A DNA stretch of 64,000 nucleotides, taken from NCBI GenBank assembly GCA_003615045.1, contig ML014114.1:208264-272263 (forward strand). Reading direction: 5' to 3'. The notes under the pieces are model-generated. The model worked only from the letters and a program-made list of their open reading frames with translations, was not told the DNA's origin and ran no database searches. The DNA is from Caulochytrium protostelioides (taxonomy: Eukaryota > Chytridiomycota > Caulochytriomycetes > Caulochytriales > Caulochytriaceae). The position numbers and the translations under genes were made by a program. Shown in pieces: positions 1-10,400 of the stretch (position 1 is its first letter; each line of letters opens with the position of its first letter).

Positions 1-3000
1 AGTCGCGGTTCGCCACCGCCGACGTCTGCGCGCTCGTGCCGGAGCTGCAGGACCTGGTCGGTCTGCGCCTCTCGAATCTGTACGATGTCGGCCCCAAGAC
101 GTTTCTGTTCAAGTTCGCGGCCGCGGACGTGAAGCGTATGCTGCTCGTCGAGAACGGCCTGCGCGTCCACCAGACCGCCTTTGCCCGCGAGACCCAGGAG
201 ATGCCGTCGGGCTTCAACGCCAAACTCCGCAAGCACCTCCGCACCCAGCGCCTCACGGGCGTCCGCCAGCACGGCCTCGACCGCATCATCCTCTTCGAGT
301 TCGGCACGTACTATGAGCTCGTGGTCGAGCTCTTTGGCGTCGGCAACATCATCCTGCTCGACCGCCAGACCCGCAAGATCCTGACATGCTTCCACCAGGT
401 CCATCCGCGCCGTCCGGATTTGCGGCCGATCCTCGGCGCCGATCCCAACGATCCCGCCACGGCGGCGGCGGTGGCGGCGGCGCAGGCCGCGACGCTCGCC
501 GCGAAGCCCGCCGACGTGCCCGCCCCCGCGATCGTCGATGCCGGCCACGTGTACCACCTGAACAGCGAGACGCCGGCGCCGCCGACGTACGAGGACGTGC
601 TGGCCGTGTTCGATGCGTTTGTGCCGGACGCCGTGCTCGTCCAGACCAAGAAACGCGGGCGCCAGGCCAAAGTCAAAGCCACGAAGGCGCCGACCATCCA
701 GCGCGTCATGAAGACCAAGTACGCGTTCTTCTTTGGCCCGCTCTATGTCTCGCACCTGCTCGTCGAGGCCGCGGAGCGGCTCCAGCGGCCGGACCTCGAC
801 CTGCCGAACCTGATCTACCGCGATCTCGAGGACGTCGCCGAGCGCCACGCGATTGTGCGCGCGCTGTATGAGGTGCTGGCCGAGGCCGATGCGCGCGTCC
901 GCACCTGTGCCACGCGGGGGCCGGGCTACGTGGTGCTCAAGCCGGTGCGAGCAGCGCCGCCGGCGACGCACCCGGAGAGCAAGCCGCGCGACGAGGCCCG
1001 GGCCCACGCCGAAGCGCGAGCCCAGGCCGACGCTCGTCCCCAGGCGGACGCCAACGCCGACACCGACGCCGACGCCGTAGTCGATCGTCTGGAGGATGTG
1101 CTGACGTTCGCGCCGCATCCGCAGACGCTCGGCAAGATGACGCTGAAGCCGTTCCCGTGCTTCTCGGACGCGCTGGACTACTACTACGCGCGAATCGAGG
1201 CGCAGAAGCGCGTCGAGCAGCAGGAGGCGGCGCAGTCGGCGTTCGAGAAGCGACTGGCGGCGATCCGGGCGAGCCACGAGCGCCACGTGCAAGCGCTGGA
1301 CGCCGCATCGCAGTCGCACGAAGTCAGCGCGCGCGCTATCGAGGCCAATGCGGATGTGATCGAGCAAATCGCGACCCACATCCACCATCTGATGGAGCAA
1401 GGTGTCTCCTGGACGGATATCGACGCCTGGGTGAAGGCCCAGCAGGTGCAGGGCAACCCCTTTGCGCTGATGGTCGTCAAGCTCGACCTCATCCACAACA
1501 CCATCTCACTGCGTCTCCCTTATTCAGAAGCGGATGCTGATGCTGATGCTGATGAGGATGACGAGAACGACAAGCACACCGACGAGGCCTCATCATCGAG
1601 TGACGACGACGACGACACGAACGATGGTCACGGCCCTGACGACGACCAGAAGGGGGCGAACACCATCACGGATGTCGTCGTGGACATTGTCATTAACGAA
1701 AGCGTGCTTGCGAACGCCGGCCGCTACTACGCGAACCGCAAGACCGCGGAGGCCAAGGGCGCCAAGACGCGGCAATTCGCCGAGCAGGCCATTAAGACGG
1801 GCGAGCGCAAGCTGCTCAACGACGCCAAGTTCCGCGTCGCGGCTGGACCCGCGGTCACCCGCGTCCGCAAGGCCTACTGGTTCGAAAAGTTCCGGTGGTT
1901 CCTTTCCTCCGAGAACTATCTCGTCGTGGCGGCCACGAGCGACCAGATGGTCGAGACGCTGCTTGCGAAGCACCTGGAGCCCGACGACGTGCTCGTAACC
2001 GCCGATACGCGCGGCGCCGGCGTCGTCGTCGTGAAGAACCCGTGGGGCCGCGGCAACGCCGTGGTCGTCGACGACGCCGCCGCCCACCCGGGCTCGGTCG
2101 GGCCGCCGGGCTGGCGCACCCAGGGCCCGCCCGTCACGACCCTCTGCCAGGCCAGCGCCATGGCGCTCGTCTCCAGCGACGCTTGGGACGGCCGCCACGT
2201 CGTCAGCGGCTACTGGGCGCCCGCGCTCGCCGTCCACAAGACCGCTGCCAACGGCGAGCCCCTCGGGTATGGCCAGTACCGCATCGTCGAGGCCGCCAAG
2301 CAGTGGATCCCCCCGACGCCGCTCGTCTTTGGCTGCGGGTTCCTCTTTGGCCCGGCCCGCGCCGACCTGCATCTCACCGAGCGCCGGCTCTGGCTGCGCT
2401 CGGGCGCCGATGCGGCCGGCGCCGTCGACGACGAGGTCCAAGCCAGTATCGCCAAGTACGGGCTCTCCCAGCAGCCGGTTGTCGCCGTCATGGACACCGT
2501 GGCGGACGCCGCGCCGTCGGGGCCGTCCACCCAGGCGTCCGCCCCGAACGCCGCAGCCCGCCGCGACGCTGCAAAAGAGAAGGGCCAGGGCAAGTCGAAG
2601 GGCCCGCCGAAGCGCCAGGCGCCGTCGTCCTCAGGCAAGGCTTCGCCGCCGGCGCCGCGCCGCGGCAAAGGCCAGCGCGGGCAGCCCGATCCGGACGCGT
2701 TCGAGGTTACCGAGGCGAAGGACCCCGCGCCGAAGGCCTCATCGCGCAGCAAGAAGGCGCAGCAACGCCGCGCGGCCAAGTATGCGGACCAGACCGAGGA
2801 AGAGCGCGAGGCCGCGATGCGCAAGCTCCAGGGCGACCACTGGGCCCAGCGCCACGGCGCGCACGCCGCGAAGTCCGACGCAGCGCCTGGCGACAACGCG
2901 GACGCGGACGACGCGAATGCCGACGACGCCGCGAGCGACACGCCCAGGGCCGACGACGCCGACGCCGCCGAGGTCAAGTCGTCGCCGTCGCCATCGCTGC

Positions 3001-3668
3001 CGTCCGCGGCGGCCGAACCGGCCGAGGGCGCAGCCGAGCCGGCATCGGCGCCGAAACCCAAACCCGCGCGTGCGAAGCACGTGCTGCCGGTGAGTCACCT
3101 GACGGCCGCACAACGGCGACTCCAAGGCGTGTCGGAGTCGCCGCCGCCGGCGGCGGCGGCGGCTGCCGCGGGCGATCGAGCTGCGGGCGCTGCGGACGCC
3201 GCCACGGATGCCGATGCCGATGCCGCCGCGGCGCCTGATGCTGAGGCCCCCGGGGACCGCATGGACGAGCACAATCTGTGGGCGCTGCTGGACCGGTTCA
3301 CGGGCCTCCCGACGGCGGAGGACGAGATCGAGTTCGCGCTGCCGGTGTGTGCGCCGTGGTCCGCGGTGCGCAACTATGCGTTCCGCGTGCAGCTGGGCCC
3401 CGGCAGCCTCAAGAAGGGCAAGGCCTCGAAGGCCGTCGTGCACCGCTTGACGGGTCCCGTGCAGCCGAAGCCGCGGCCCGGCGACGACGCGGCGGCCGGC
3501 AAGGCCAAGCCGAGCAAAGCCAAGGCCGGCGGGAAGGGCAAGGACGCGGCAAAGCGGGGGCCGCCACCGGCCGAGCACGAGATGCTGGCCATGCGGCTGA
3601 TCGAGCAGGTGCCGGACGCGGCCCTGATGGAGCAAATGCTGTCGAAGGTGCAGTTGCAAGGCAAGTGA
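1..3668 (+). CDS. RQC2: NEMF/Rqc2-like ribosome quality control factor (5' end just outside window)
   Basis: Homologue of NEMF/Rqc2/Tae2, which binds peptidyl-tRNA-obstructed 60S subunits, recruits the Ltn1 ligase and directs CAT-tailing in the cytosol. The frame is open from base 3, giving SRFATADVCALVPELQDLVG; bases 1-2 (AG) fit a Lys codon, so the start is probably an ATG 3 to 5 bases before the window (M-K-S-R-F), not the GTG at 36. With that start, Asp9 and the Asp-Arg pair at about 95-96 (HGLDRII) match the D9/D98/R99 residues I recall as essential in yeast Rqc2. Order: NFACT-N, coiled coil (about 390-500), acidic loop (about 515-550), NFACT-R (WFEKFRWFLSSENYL at about 625; VFGCGFLFGP), a long basic/Ala-rich linker, and NFACT-C (LPVCAPWSAVRNYAF) near the end. 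About 1,223 aa, close to family size. No intron needed. Confidence 0.95.
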   Translation, partial: SRFATADVCALVPELQDLVGLRLSNLYDVGPKTFLFKFAAADVKRMLLVENGLRVHQTAFARETQEMPSGFNAKLRKHLRTQRLTGVRQHGLDRIILFEFGTYYELVVELFGVGNIILLDRQTRKILTCFHQVHPRRPDLRPILGADPNDPATAAAVAAAQAATLAAKPADVPAPAIVDAGHVYHLNSETPAPPTYEDVLAVFDAFVPDAVLVQTKKRGRQAKVKATKAPTIQRVMKTKYAFFFGPLYVSHLLVEAAERLQRPDLDLPNLIYRDLEDVAERHAIVRALYEVLAEADARVRTCATRGPGYVVLKPVRAAPPATHPESKPRDEARAHAEARAQADARPQADANADTDADAVVDRLEDVLTFAPHPQTLGKMTLKPFPCFSDALDYYYARIEAQKRVEQQEAAQSAFEKRLAAIRASHERHVQALDAASQSHEVSARAIEANADVIEQIATHIHHLMEQGVSWTDIDAWVKAQQVQGNPFALMVVKLDLIHNTISLRLPYSEADADADADEDDENDKHTDEASSSSDDDDDTNDGHGPDDDQKGANTITDVVVDIVINESVLANAGRYYANRKTAEAKGAKTRQFAEQAIKTGERKLLNDAKFRVAAGPAVTRVRKAYWFEKFRWFLSSENYLVVAATSDQMVETLLAKHLEPDDVLVTADTRGAGVVVVKNPWGRGNAVVVDDAAAHPGSVGPPGWRTQGPPVTTLCQASAMALVSSDAWDGRHVVSGYWAPALAVHKTAANGEPLGYGQYRIVEAAKQWIPPTPLVFGCGFLFGPARADLHLTERRLWLRSGADAAGAVDDEVQASIAKYGLSQQPVVAVMDTVADAAPSGPSTQASAPNAAARRDAAKEKGQGKSKGPPKRQAPSSSGKASPPAPRRGKGQRGQPDPDAFEVTEAKDPAPKASSRSKKAQQRRAAKYADQTEEEREAAMRKLQGDHWAQRHGAHAAKSDAAPGDNADADDANADDAASDTPRADDADAAEVKSSPSPSLPSAAAEPAEGAAEPASAPKPKPARAKHVLPVSHLTAAQRRLQGVSESPPPAAAAAAAGDRAAGAADAATDADADAAAAPDAEAPGDRMDEHNLWALLDRFTGLPTAEDEIEFALPVCAPWSAVRNYAFRVQLGPGSLKKGKASKAVVHRLTGPVQPKPRPGDDAAAGKAKPSKAKAGGKGKDAAKRGPPPAEHEMLAMRLIEQVPDAALMEQMLSKVQLQGK

Positions 3669-4494
3669 TCTCACCATGTGCATCAAAAGAGACCAACGAG
3701 AATCTTGCTGGGAACCCCGCGATGGGAGTGGGCCGCCGATCCCCCGGGTGGGAAGGGGCTCGCGCCGTGGCTTGTGGGCTCGGCGGAGATGAGGACCCTG
3801 TGCGATCCCCGTGACGCATCCTCCGCCACACGCTGCAGACATCAACAAGGCCCCAGCGCGACGGGAAAGAGACCCTTGAACACGGCGACGGGGATACGCG
3901 TGGTCGGCCGTGCCTCTGGCCGAAGAGGAGGAAGGGTGTTCGTAACGATGCACCGCACCCACCAAGCTCGGATACGAAGCTTCTGCTGGAATAAGCTTTC
4001 GAGACATCGCGCTGTTCACCGCCCAAAAGTCAGCCGGGGTGCGGATCCTTGCGGACACGGTCGAGCGCGATCTCCCGGCCATCTTTGGGCCTGCCACAGG
4101 AGGACACACGCGACGGCATCGAGGCCACCATTGCGTCGGCCACGGCACCTCAGCACGGCACACCAGCGCCTCTTCATCCGTGTCATCCCTGTCTCAAGCG
4201 ATTCGATCCCCATCTCCCTCCCCGACGCGTTTTGCGCGGCGCCTTGATCGGCGTTCCGTCCTGCCCGTCGCTTTGAGCGGAGTTTGCCCACGCTTTATCC
4301 CTGACACGGCACGTGCGTCGCGCCAGAGGTCAGGGCCACGGGCCACGGGCCACTCGGCGCCGCAGCGGCCGGCCGCAGTGGCCACAGCGCTTCCCCGCCA
4401 CCTGCACGTTGCCCTGCGGCAGGAGCCGTCCTCGTGGACCGTCGGCCCCGCCGCCGCCGCCGCCAGTGAGTCCGCGTGAGCCGCGCACCGCGCG
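3669..4494. other. Intergenic region between RQC2 and the 2449-aa gene
   Basis: 826 bases with no supported gene. It should hold the 3' end of RQC2 and the promoter/5' leader of the next gene. The frames open here on both strands have no recognisable domain and look like chance frames. No clear TATA box or AATAAA signal was seen. Confidence 0.6.
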
Positions 4495-7400
4495 ATGGCG
4501 CCGACAGACCCTCCCCCGCCGTCGTCCGTCCCTGCCGATGCCGCAGCCATAGCTGTAGCACCCGCTGCAGCCAGCGCCGCGGCTGACCCGCCGCCGCCGC
4601 CGCCGCCGCGGCTGACGGAGGAGGAAGAGGAGTACAACAGCCTGTTTGTCGCCGCGGACGCGACCGCCCTCGGCGCCAACTTCGCGCGCGGGCTCCATTT
4701 CAAACACGACCACAGCAGGAACGTGTTCGAGCTGCTCGAGAAGCTGCGCGGAACGGCGGTGGCGAACGGCGCGTCAGACTTTGCGGATCTGTGGCGGTCG
4801 TTCGTGGATACGGTGTTGTCGGAGTTCACGGCGCAGTATGCCGCCTGGCAGACCGGGGCGGCGGCGCAGGATGCGGCCGCGGGGATCGCGCTGCTGCGCG
4901 TGCCCAAGCTGCTCTGCGCCGACATGGCGCAGAACTTGTATAAGGGCGGCGACGCGACGCCCGCGGTGGCCGCGAGCGGCAGCGTCGCGGAGCGCGAAAT
5001 GTCATCCTTTGGCCGCGTGCTGTGCTCCATCTTTATGACGCTGCCGTTCGGCGACGTGGACGTGATCCGCCTGGCGGGCTACGAGCGTCCGCGCGGCCCT
5101 CAGCTCGACCACGATACGGCGCTCACACCTGCCGCGCTTGCCGTGTATGTAGACTGGCTGCAGTTTTTGTCGACCTTGCTAGACTACCGTCAGATCGTCA
5201 CGATGCTGATGCCGCAAATGACGCTGCTGACAATGACGCCGAAGCAACGCTTCGATTACCCCATCCTCGTCATGGCGTCGAATGTGCTGCTTAATCTGAG
5301 CCTCCGCAGCATCGCAGCGCCCAGCACGCGACGCCCGGATTTGCCTGATGCGACGGCGTTGGCGAACGCCGAGTATCAATTATTGGACGCACTACAGCTG
5401 TTTACCCAGCCGGCAGGGCATCCGATCGCCAAAGAGCTGATCGCCGGCACGCTCTGGCTCATCCTTGCCCATCGGTCTGCATCAAGACCAGCATCAGCAT
5501 CAGCGACAGCATCATCACCATCGGCATCGCGAGACCCCACACCGGGTTACCGCATCACGCAGCTCTCCAACGACACGCTCATCGAGCGCTTAATGCCGCA
5601 GCTCCAACCGCTGGCCATGACGATCCAGATGCCGGAGCTCATCACCCACGCCGCCGCCACACCGAACGATCAGCACGGGTTTCACCTGATGCCCGTGCTG
5701 CTGTACCCGCGAAACGAGATTCCGGCGGCCATTTACACCGCGTCCACCGTCTTCCGCGCCAACCACGTGGTCAACCTCATGATGCGGTTCGCGTGCGCGC
5801 CTTCCGATGCGCGCAATGACTTTGAGCGGCCCGTACTCACGTGGTATGCCAAGTCGTTCCAGTTCGAGCCCACGACGCCGCTCGCTTCTGTGTATTACTA
5901 CCTCAAGGAAATGGGGCGCATGCCCAACGCCGCCTCACAGCACCTCGACCTGCGCCAGGACGGCGTTCAGCTGCTAGTTAAGCAGTATCGCTGCCCGCAC
6001 CAGCTCCTCTTTGGCCTGCTCCTGCTTGCCGCGGACCGCCATGATCCGTCCACGGCCGCCGCCACCACCACCACCGTCGTCTCCCTTGAGCCGGCGCTGC
6101 ACCGCGCCGCGTCGGCGCATCCCGCCTTCCACCCGCACTGCGTGCCGCTCGCGCCCTGCGACGCTTGGCTCGTCCTTGCGGCCACCATGGTCGTTGTCAC
6201 CCTCGCCCACGCCGCGGCCCCGACCGAGGCGTGCCTGCTGATGATCCTGCACCAGCTCAGCGCCGACTTTACCGCCGCGGCTGTCGCGGCCGCCATGTTG
6301 GCTCCGCCGGTCTGGACGGTCCTTGGCGAGGCCCAGCAGCCCGACGCCGTCTGGCTGTGGCTCGTCTGCCAGAAACACATGGCCCAGCGCGACAGCGCGC
6401 CGGCGGCGTCGGAGGCGCCGCCGTGCCTGGCCGCGCTCGCCGCCGCGCAGCATCTGCCAGCCGCGCTGCTCCAGCACGCGCTGCCCACGCTGCACCAGCC
6501 GAGTCTCGCGGTGCTGCGCCGTCTGGCGTGTTTAACGACGACGCCGCGCTTCACAGCCGCAGCCGTGACGGACGTCCGGCTCGAGTGGGACCGCCTGCTC
6601 GCCGCCCCCGATGCTCCCACCGGGCCCCAACGGGAGCTTGCGCTTGCGTGGCAGTCACTCGGTCGCGAGACCCTCCCGTCGCGTCGGGGCTTGACGCCGC
6701 CGCCCTCGGCGTCCGCGGCCTCCTCCGTTGAAGGCGCCGGTCGCATGCCGCGCCCGTCGCCGGTTCCGGCACGGGCAGGACCGGCGGCGCACTTCTCGAC
6801 GGGCGTGCTCGAGATCTCGGACGACGACGACGACGACGTGAACGACGACCGCGCGGCACGCGCCACGCCGGTCGCCGCTGCCGCGGCGCTGTCGGAGCCC
6901 CGCGGCTCGCCGCGGCCGCCAGCGCCAGCGCTGCCGCCGCTTCAGAAACGGGAGCGCGGAATGACGCCGCTTTGGGACTCGCCGCCGCAGCCGGACGCCA
7001 AACGCGGCCGCCGCGACCGGATGCTGTCGTCTGAGGCGCCGTCTCGTGCAGCGGCCATCGAGCCGGCCGGCGTCCCCCCGCTGCCACGGATCCTGCCGGA
7101 GGCCTCGATGCCGCCGCCGCCGCTGTTAAAGCCCTTCCTCCGCCAGTTCGGCCTGCTGGGGGAAGCGATGCAGCCGGCGCCCGTGATCGGGAGCGCTGCC
7201 GTGTCCATGGCGCACAGCCTGTGCGCGCGGTGGGGGCTGGCGGTGCAGACCCTTCCGCCGGCCCAGGTGACCGCCATGCTCCTGCAGTGGTGCCGGACCG
7301 AGTACCCGGTGCATCGGTACTGGCTGATGGACTACCTCGTGGCCGACCAGATGCGGCACAACCACGCGCTGTGTGACGGGGTACTACGCCATTTGCAGCA

Positions 7401-10400
7401 GAAGGGCCGCGTCCCGCGGACGCGCGTGGGCATCACGACGCTGCAGGACGCGCCGTGGCCCGCGCTCGCCGCCGTCGCGCATTCGGACCGCGCCTTCTTC
7501 CGGCACCTGGTGCAGCAGCTCGTGGCCATCGCGCTATTCGGCGACGGGCGCGACCATGACTTCGGGATGGCGTGGCTGGCGCCGTGGCTGCAGGACGCCA
7601 CCATGCCTGAAATCCAGCAGATTGCGGCCGACGTCGTAGCGCAGCTGGATACAAGGACGCCCGCGGAGACCCGGCCCATGCCGGCCCGACTCGTCGCGCT
7701 AGCGGGCCTTTCGCCGCATCGGGAGGTGGCGCAGTTCACGCCGCTCGCCGTCATGCTGGCCTCCCTCGTGCTTACCCAGCCCCTCGCGTCGTCGGCATCG
7801 GCGTCGACGTCGGCATCGGCGTCGGTGACATCATCGACGTCCGCATCGCTTGTTACCAGCGGCTCGACGGCGCCCGCGGCGCTGACGTTGCCCAACCGCG
7901 CTGTGGCGCAGCTCTTCTATTCGGACTTCCTGGCCTGCTTCTTTGCGCAGCGCAGCGACGGCACGCAGCGCGCCATCGGGCTCCTGCTGGAGTCGCTGCT
8001 GGACCTGCCGGCGTCCGCGGCGAATTTGGCGGTGATGTCCCACCTCGCTTCGGCCGCCTCGTACGGCTCCGAGATCATGTATGGCGGTGCGGCCGGCGGC
8101 GGCGCCCATGCGCATCCGCATGCGCCGGCGGCGCCCACGATTGGCGCGGCCTCGTCGGCCTCGGCGGCCGTCGGCCGCTTCGACTGGTGGACGCAGACCT
8201 GGCTGCCCGCGATGCTGCGCAGCCTGGCGCAGGCGCCGGACCGCCTGGGCGGCGCGTTGCTGCAGCACATGATCACCACGGACACGTGGCAGCAGATGCT
8301 GTGTTGGCCGGCCGCCGTCCCTGAGACGACGTGCATCACCGCACTGTGGGAACTGCTGTGCGGCGAGACGATGCGGCCCGAGACGGCCGCGCGCGTGATG
8401 GGGTTCTGGCACGACGCCCTGGCGCAGGCGCTCGCACGCGCCACGCGGCTGCCGGCGCTCCAAGACGCTTCGCTCGCGTACCTGCTGCCGCTAATCGAGG
8501 CCGCGGCGAGGGCCGCGAAACCGATGCCGGACGCGATCGCGCGCACCCTGTTTACGATGACGCAAACGTACATCCAGCGGCTGCTGGACGTGCCCCACGT
8601 CGGCGCGCGCGATGAGCGCTTCTCGCCGCTGATCGACCTCGCGATGGCGGCCCAGTCGCGGCTCGCGATGCAGGGCCATGTGTGGGCGATCATTGTCGCG
8701 ACGTGCCTCGACCACGAGACGCGCGCCGCCGAGTTCATGGCCGTGTGGAAGACAACCGTCTTATCAATCGTCTTTTCTCAGACCCCCGATCGTGATCGTG
8801 ATCGTGACGGTGATCGTGACCACGACCTCCACCCCGGCCGTGACCGCGACTATACCCGTGACCTTCGCCGCCACTATAGCCGCGATCATAGCCGCGACCA
8901 AGGCCGCGACCAAGGCCGCACCTTCACCGAGATGTGGCTGTATGCGCCGCTCGCGTGGCTCGACCTGGCGAGCGAGGCAAAGCACCGTCGGCCCGATCCC
9001 GACCCCGCGGCGCGCTTCACGCTGCCCGCGCTCGTGCACCGCGTGCTCGCGCACGCCGTCTGGCACGCCGAGATCCGGCCGCTCACCCGGCAGTACTGGC
9101 GCGTCGCCGTCCGGGCCGCGCTGCCGCTGCGCACGCCGGCCGCCTGGTGTGTCCAGGGCCTGCTGCAGCTGCACCTCGTCGTCACGCCGCTGTCCGGTCC
9201 GGCCGCGGCACTCGCGTACGAGGTCATTCCGTCCGCGGCGGCGCTCCCGCAGAGCGTCATGACCGACCCCTTCTGGGCGTCCCGCGCGACCCTCGACCAC
9301 GTGTACGACCTGCTGACGCTCAGCGCGAGCGAGCGCCCGGATCTCACGCTCAGCCTCATCCAGGGGCTGCTGCCCGCCGCCGATGCTGCCGACGCCGTCG
9401 GAAAGGGCCGCTGTGGTCGCGGCGGCGGCGGCGACGACGACGGCGACGACGGCGACGGCGACCGCGATGCTCAGGAAATGTCGGAGACCGACACCGCGGC
9501 ACGTCACGTGAAGCTAGATCCCCTGGCGGCTCCGCCGACTAGCGGTGACGAGGGCATGGCCGACGACGAAGCTGAAAGTGGCGACGAGAACCGTGATGAC
9601 GACGGCGATGGCGACGATGGCGACACCGCTGAAGACGACGATGACGACGACGACGACGACGACGACGATGACCGCGCCGCCGCACACGGGATGGCGGGAC
9701 GTGGTCGCCTGGCGAGTTACCCGTACCGCGTGCGGCTCCTGCCGCTCGACGCGAACCCGCAAAGCATGGACGTCCAGCAACTTCACCATGTCGTCCTCGC
9801 TATCGTCGCGCAGCTCACGCTCTTCCATACGAGCATGTACCGCCGCGCCCTCGTGGCCCAAGCCACCGCCCCGTCTCCCGACACCGCGACCGCGACCGCG
9901 GCCGAGACGAGTTCCCCGGCACCGCCCCGCAACCTGCCCTTCCCTGCCGTGCCGTCGCCGTCGCTGCAGTTCCTCATGGCCCTGTCGCAATCGTTCCTCG
10001 TAGTCCAGGAAATGGCCGTCACGCCCGATCTCAGCGAGGCCGCCCGCGCTGTTCCACCCGCTGGCGCGGCGTCGGCAGCAGCGGCGGCAGCCGCGGCGGC
10101 GGCCACCGCCGGCGGCGGGGTGGATGGCGCCGTCGGCACGCCGACCTACCCGCCCTACGGCGTGCCGGTGGCGGCTCAGCCGCCCCCGCCGACCGCGCCG
10201 CCGCTCCGTCTGACGCCCCTGTGGATGGCCGACGGCCGGCCCGTCCGACCCATCCAGATGGCCACGGCCCTGCTCGTCGCGCTGTTCCCCCTGCTCGGCG
10301 CCGAGTGCTACAGCCGCCTGTTGCGCGGCGAAAGTCTCCTGCAACGCGGCCTGAACGCGACGCTGCTCTCGGCTCGCAGTCGAGGCGGTGGCGCCGGTGA

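Noticed and set aside
1593-4163. Minus-strand frames of 282, 283 and 474 codons opposite RQC2
   Set aside because: Shadow frames of the NFACT-R/linker region; no homology seen.
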